Assembly (NCBI RefSeq): GCF_021300655.1
Contig: NZ_JAJTNB010000008.1
Span: 1 to 54,513, forward strand
DNA length: 54,513 nucleotides
Origin: Helicobacter kayseriensis
Lineage (GTDB): Bacteria > Campylobacterota > Campylobacteria > Campylobacterales > Helicobacteraceae
Direction of reading: 5' to 3'
This document shows positions 52,330 through 54,513 of the stretch, one piece after another; position 1 is the first letter of the stretch; each line of letters starts with the position of its first letter. Below the pieces are notes generated by a model. The model made no database searches, had not been told where the DNA came from, and saw nothing but the letters and a program-made list of their open reading frames with translations. A program made the translations under genes and the position numbers.

Positions 52330-53871
52330 TTAGAGAATCTTTAATTTTTGAAAGAGTGGGATCCATTCTTGAAGTGAATGTGCTTGTTTTTCTAGTTCTT
52401 GAGTGGCTTCTGAGGGAGAGAGTTCTTTGCCATCTTTGATCATTTTTTCTTTGCTTTTTTTGAGGAATTGAGTGACAAGCTCGATCCATTCTTTGGGATC
52501 TGAAGAGAGAGTTGAGGCAAATAAAAATAAAAGTTCAAAATGATTGAAAGAAATTGCCTCCCCAGTCACGGGACTAAGAAGATAGTGGATCACTTCTTGA
52601 GATTGAGTGGATTGCTTGAGGATATATTGGTTGAGATTGGTGGCATATTGTTGCGATTTTTGAATATATTCTTCTTCTTGGACCAATTTGATATAGTCTT
52701 TGTTACTAAGGGCAATGAGAGATTCTGTGAGTTCGGCAAATGTCACTTCTCTTTGCAAGGATTGTTCTAAGTCTTGTTTGATTTTACCAATCGTGACGAT
52801 TCCATTTTGGTGGAGAGATTCTAAAATGGGTCGATAAAAATCTTCATTGAGTTTGAAATTTCCGCGATATGTCTTGATTTCATAATCAACTTTTGAAAAT
52901 GGAATAGGTGAGATAATGCGAAGCTTGAGAAGTTCTTCTAAGGCTTGCTCTTGGTTAAGCCTAATCACTCCTTTGGCCCAATAATCACTACGAAAGCTTG
53001 TGCTAAACATGAGATCTTTAAGCATTTCATAGATTGCGCGATTGTGAGCGACTTGCATCAAAAGATCTTTTTCTTCTGGGAGAAGTTGGATGTTTGTGAG
53101 ATGATCGGCAAAATTGGCATATGAGGCAAACTCCATCTTTGCTGATCCCATCATCTCTGAAATTTCTAGGAAATTAAAGGGTGTATGATTTTCATTGAGA
53201 AGCTCATGAGAAAGATAGGAACTATCCATTTTAGAAAGTGTTGAGATGACAGAAGTGAGTTTTGGATTTTTGAATGTATCACTGCAGGGTAGGTCAATCA
53301 AGGCATTGATGAAGTTTAGCCCTTCTTTGGCTCGTTCTGAGCTGATTTTTCCTAGTGGTGTGAGATAGTGGGAATATGTGCGTAAGAAATCCCTAAGTGG
53401 AGCAAACGAAGACCATCCTGCTTGGCAATTGTAGCTTATGAGGCAAACTCCTCCTATATTGAGTTTTTTGTGGAGGAATTCTATGATTTGTGATCGAATC
53501 TCTTCTGAAACCCAAGAGTAGATTCCGTGCAATGCGATGAAATCAAATTGTGGAAGGTCATCTCTTTTGAGAAACTCTTCAAATGAGTCGTTATAGACCT
53601 TGAGGGGAGCTTTTGAGATATTGGCTAGATTTTGAGCAAAGTGGGCTTGAGATGCATTGAAATCTGTCCCATACCATTGAGCATTTGCGCTAGCAGCATT
53701 GAAGTTGAGGGTGATTCCTTGTCCAAATCCAAGCTCGCAAGCTGTATTGATCTTGGGAGGGAGAATTTTTTGAGAAAGAAAACAAAGCTGAATTCTAAGA
53801 GGGTTGAGTGTCCCATAATAGCCTTTTGTGTAATTGATATCTGTGATATATCCTTGATTCCATGAATGCAT
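52330..53871 (-). CDS. SAM-dependent methyltransferase with methyltransferase regulatory domain (PKMT-like)
   Basis: The 513-residue protein has an N-terminal class I methyltransferase domain (about 1-190; SAM motif ACELGFGQGITLNFNAA, then YGTDFNASQAHFA and FIALHGIYSWVSEEIR). A middle segment matches the methyltransferase regulatory domain (about 215-300: SYLSHELLNENHTPFNFLE, EMMGSAKMEFASYANF, FSTSFRSDYWAKG). A C-terminal helical/winged-helix part follows (about 320-513). This layout is shared with the rickettsial protein-lysine methyltransferases PKMT1/PKMT2, which methylate the autotransporter OmpB. Function here is unproven; lysine methylation of a surface protein is only an inference. ATG 53871 follows AGGG. 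It lies just before the flgB promoter, same strand. Confidence 0.82.
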   Translation of the reverse strand: MHSWNQGYITDINYTKGYYGTLNPLRIQLCFLSQKILPPKINTACELGFGQGITLNFNAASANAQWYGTDFNASQAHFAQNLANISKAPLKVYNDSFEEFLKRDDLPQFDFIALHGIYSWVSEEIRSQIIEFLHKKLNIGGVCLISYNCQAGWSSFAPLRDFLRTYSHYLTPLGKISSERAKEGLNFINALIDLPCSDTFKNPKLTSVISTLSKMDSSYLSHELLNENHTPFNFLEISEMMGSAKMEFASYANFADHLTNIQLLPEEKDLLMQVAHNRAIYEMLKDLMFSTSFRSDYWAKGVIRLNQEQALEELLKLRIISPIPFSKVDYEIKTYRGNFKLNEDFYRPILESLHQNGIVTIGKIKQDLEQSLQREVTFAELTESLIALSNKDYIKLVQEEEYIQKSQQYATNLNQYILKQSTQSQEVIHYLLSPVTGEAISFNHFELLFLFASTLSSDPKEWIELVTQFLKKSKEKMIKDGKELSPSEATQELEKQAHSLQEWIPLFQKLKIL

Positions 53872-53938
53872 AAAAACCCTTTGTTTGAAAAGTAAAAAGG
53901 AAGTATTTTACAGCGGTTTTTAAAAAAAGAAAGAGGAT

Positions 53939-53944
53939 ATTATA
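53939..53944 (-). promoter_or_regulatory. Possible -10 box for the PKMT-like gene
   Basis: Minus-strand TATAAT lies between the last tRNA of the array and the methyltransferase, giving a leader of about 60 bases. A run of seven T follows (TTTCTTTTTTT), which could also help to end the tRNA transcript. Read-through from the tRNA operon is an alternative. Confidence 0.35.
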
Positions 53945-53949
53945 AGAAG

Positions 53950-54026
53950 TGGTACGCCCAAGAGGATTCGAACCTCTGACCTACGGCTTAGAAGGCCGTT
54001 GCTCTATCCAGCTGAGCTATGGACGC
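53950..54026 (-). tRNA. tRNA-Arg (TCT anticodon)
   Basis: The minus-strand cloverleaf has acceptor GCGTCCA/TGGGCGT, with a G-U first pair, anticodon stem ACGGC/GCCGT around loop CTTCTAA giving anticodon TCT, T-loop GTTCGAATC, and encoded CCA at 53950-53952. It is the last gene of the four-tRNA array. Confidence 0.95.
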
Positions 54027-54040
54027 ATAAAAGAGGGCTA

Positions 54041-54117
54041 TGGTACGCCCGAAGGGAGTCGAACCCCTAACCCCCAGATCCGAAGTCTGGTGCTCTATCC
54101 AATTGAGCTACGAACGC
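54041..54117 (-). tRNA. tRNA-Arg (TCG anticodon)
   Basis: The minus-strand cloverleaf has acceptor GCGTTCG/CGGGCGT, anticodon stem CCAGA/TCTGG around loop CTTCGGA giving anticodon TCG, T-loop GTTCGACTC, and encoded CCA at 54041-54043. Third gene of the array. Confidence 0.94.
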
Positions 54118-54128
54118 ACAAAAAACTA

Positions 54129-54206
54129 TGGGGTGGGTGATGGGGATCGAACCCACGACCCTCAGGACCACAATCTGATGCTCTAACCAACTGAGCTACA
54201 CCCACC
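54129..54206 (-). tRNA. tRNA-His (GTG anticodon)
   Basis: Acceptor GTGGGTG/CACCCAC plus the extra G-1 paired with C73, the identity element of tRNA-His, and encoded CCA. Loop TTGTGGT gives anticodon GTG. In the anticodon stem TCAGA/CCTGA the innermost pair is an A-C mismatch (positions 31-39), which is unusual. Confidence 0.94.
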
Positions 54207-54222
54207 ATAGAAAAGATAAAAA

Positions 54223-54300
54223 TGGTCGGGGCGAAAGGATTCGAACCTTCGACCCCTTGGTCCCAAACCAAGTGCGCTAACCAGACTGCGCTACGCCCCG
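54223..54300 (-). tRNA. tRNA-Pro (TGG anticodon)
   Basis: The minus-strand cloverleaf has acceptor CGGGGCG/CGCCCCG, anticodon stem CTTGG/CCAAG around loop TTTGGGA giving anticodon TGG, T-loop GTTCGAATC, and encoded CCA at 54223-54225. It is the first gene of the array Pro-His-Arg-Arg. Confidence 0.95.
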
Positions 54301-54320
54301 ACAGCAAAATTAAAGGTGCG

Positions 54321-54349
54321 ATTATAAAGAAACAAAATTGTTTTGTCAA
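54321..54349 (-). promoter_or_regulatory. Consensus sigma-70-type promoter of the tRNA array
   Basis: On the minus strand TTGACA (54349-54344) and TATAAT (54326-54321) are both perfect and exactly 17 bases apart. Transcription would start near 54314, giving a leader of about 14 bases before tRNA-Pro. Confidence 0.9.
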
Positions 54350-54513
54350 GATTATTTTAGAGACTTTGCTATCAAGTTTGGCGATATTTTTCATTTTGTT
54401 TTGAAGACGACTTGTTTGCTTTGATCACTGCAAAGATTGATTGGCTCTCACAAGAAGCATCTCAACAATTTTTTGGCACAAAATAAAGAGGACCAAACAC
54501 CTCACGCTCATCC
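54350..54513. other. Window end, unassigned
   Basis: Short frames exist on both strands. A minus-strand frame entering from the right edge reads EREVFGPLYFVPKNC before a stop at about 54463; a plus-strand frame ends ITAKIDWLSQEASQQFFGTK near 54488. Either could be the tail of a gene, but neither is long enough to call. Confidence 0.3.

Noticed and set aside
54350-54513. Tail of a gene at the right edge (EREVFGPLYFVPKNC frame)
   Set aside because: Only about 16 codons are visible and competing frames on both strands look equally plausible.

Overview
The window looks like chromosomal DNA of a flagellated Helicobacter-type member of the Campylobacterota. The support is low G+C, A/T-rich spacers, gene families and gene order known from Helicobacter pylori (rodA, rluD, FN3 lipoprotein, trmB, ftsE, ftsX, EnvC-like, flaG, fliD, fliS, and ftsI-fliE-flgC-flgB), a long-form TrmB, a fused PabB-PabC, an Hcp-type cysteine-rich Sel1 protein, a sigma-54 promoter of TTGGAA-N6-TTGCTT type before flgB, and several very large autotransporters. 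I cannot name the species. No transposase, integrase, phage gene or CRISPR array was seen.

Layout. (1) 1-3291, minus: the N-terminal 1097 codons of a giant surface protein, open at the window edge, built of repeating F-x-x-I units. (2) 3.7-4.9 kb, minus: rodA, whose last codons run into a CAU-anticodon tRNA. (3) 4.9-18.6 kb, plus: a compact, largely overlapping run of rluD, FN3 lipoprotein, trmB, ftsE, ftsX, EnvC-like activator, flaG, fliD, fliS, FliT-like, bioD, lysA, chorismate mutase, DUF2156 protein and pabBC. It joins cell division, flagellar cap assembly, and biotin, lysine/DAP and folate synthesis. (4) 18.7-29.5 kb, plus: two tandem paralogous autotransporters of 1754 and 1854 residues. 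(5) 29.5-35.4 kb: a lysozyme-like exported protein, glyS, then a minus-strand chain of malic enzyme, rsmH, FtsL-like and an SDR enzyme. (6) RNase P RNA at about 35.5-35.8 kb. (7) 35.9-41.3 kb, plus: a tripartite RND efflux system. (8) a 397-base gap with a perfect palindrome, then tRNA-Ala and tRNA-Val. (9) 41.9-45.2 kb: a WecA-like glycan initiator, galE and the divergent ftsW. (10) 45.2-52.3 kb, minus: flgB, flgC, fliE, ftsI, methyltransferase, mutY, MATE and Hcp-like, close-packed behind one sigma-54 promoter. (11) 52.3-53.9 kb, minus: a methyltransferase with the regulatory-domain layout of rickettsial protein-lysine methyltransferases. (12) a tRNA operon Pro-His-Arg-Arg behind a consensus sigma-70 promoter.

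Most of the window is ordinary core genome. The best candidates for new biology are the autotransporter loci, with unknown passengers and two different repeat designs; the possible, untested link between them and the PKMT-like methyltransferase; the rodA/tRNA overlap; and the long mixed-function operon under a flagellar promoter. I did not find a clear, self-contained undescribed system.
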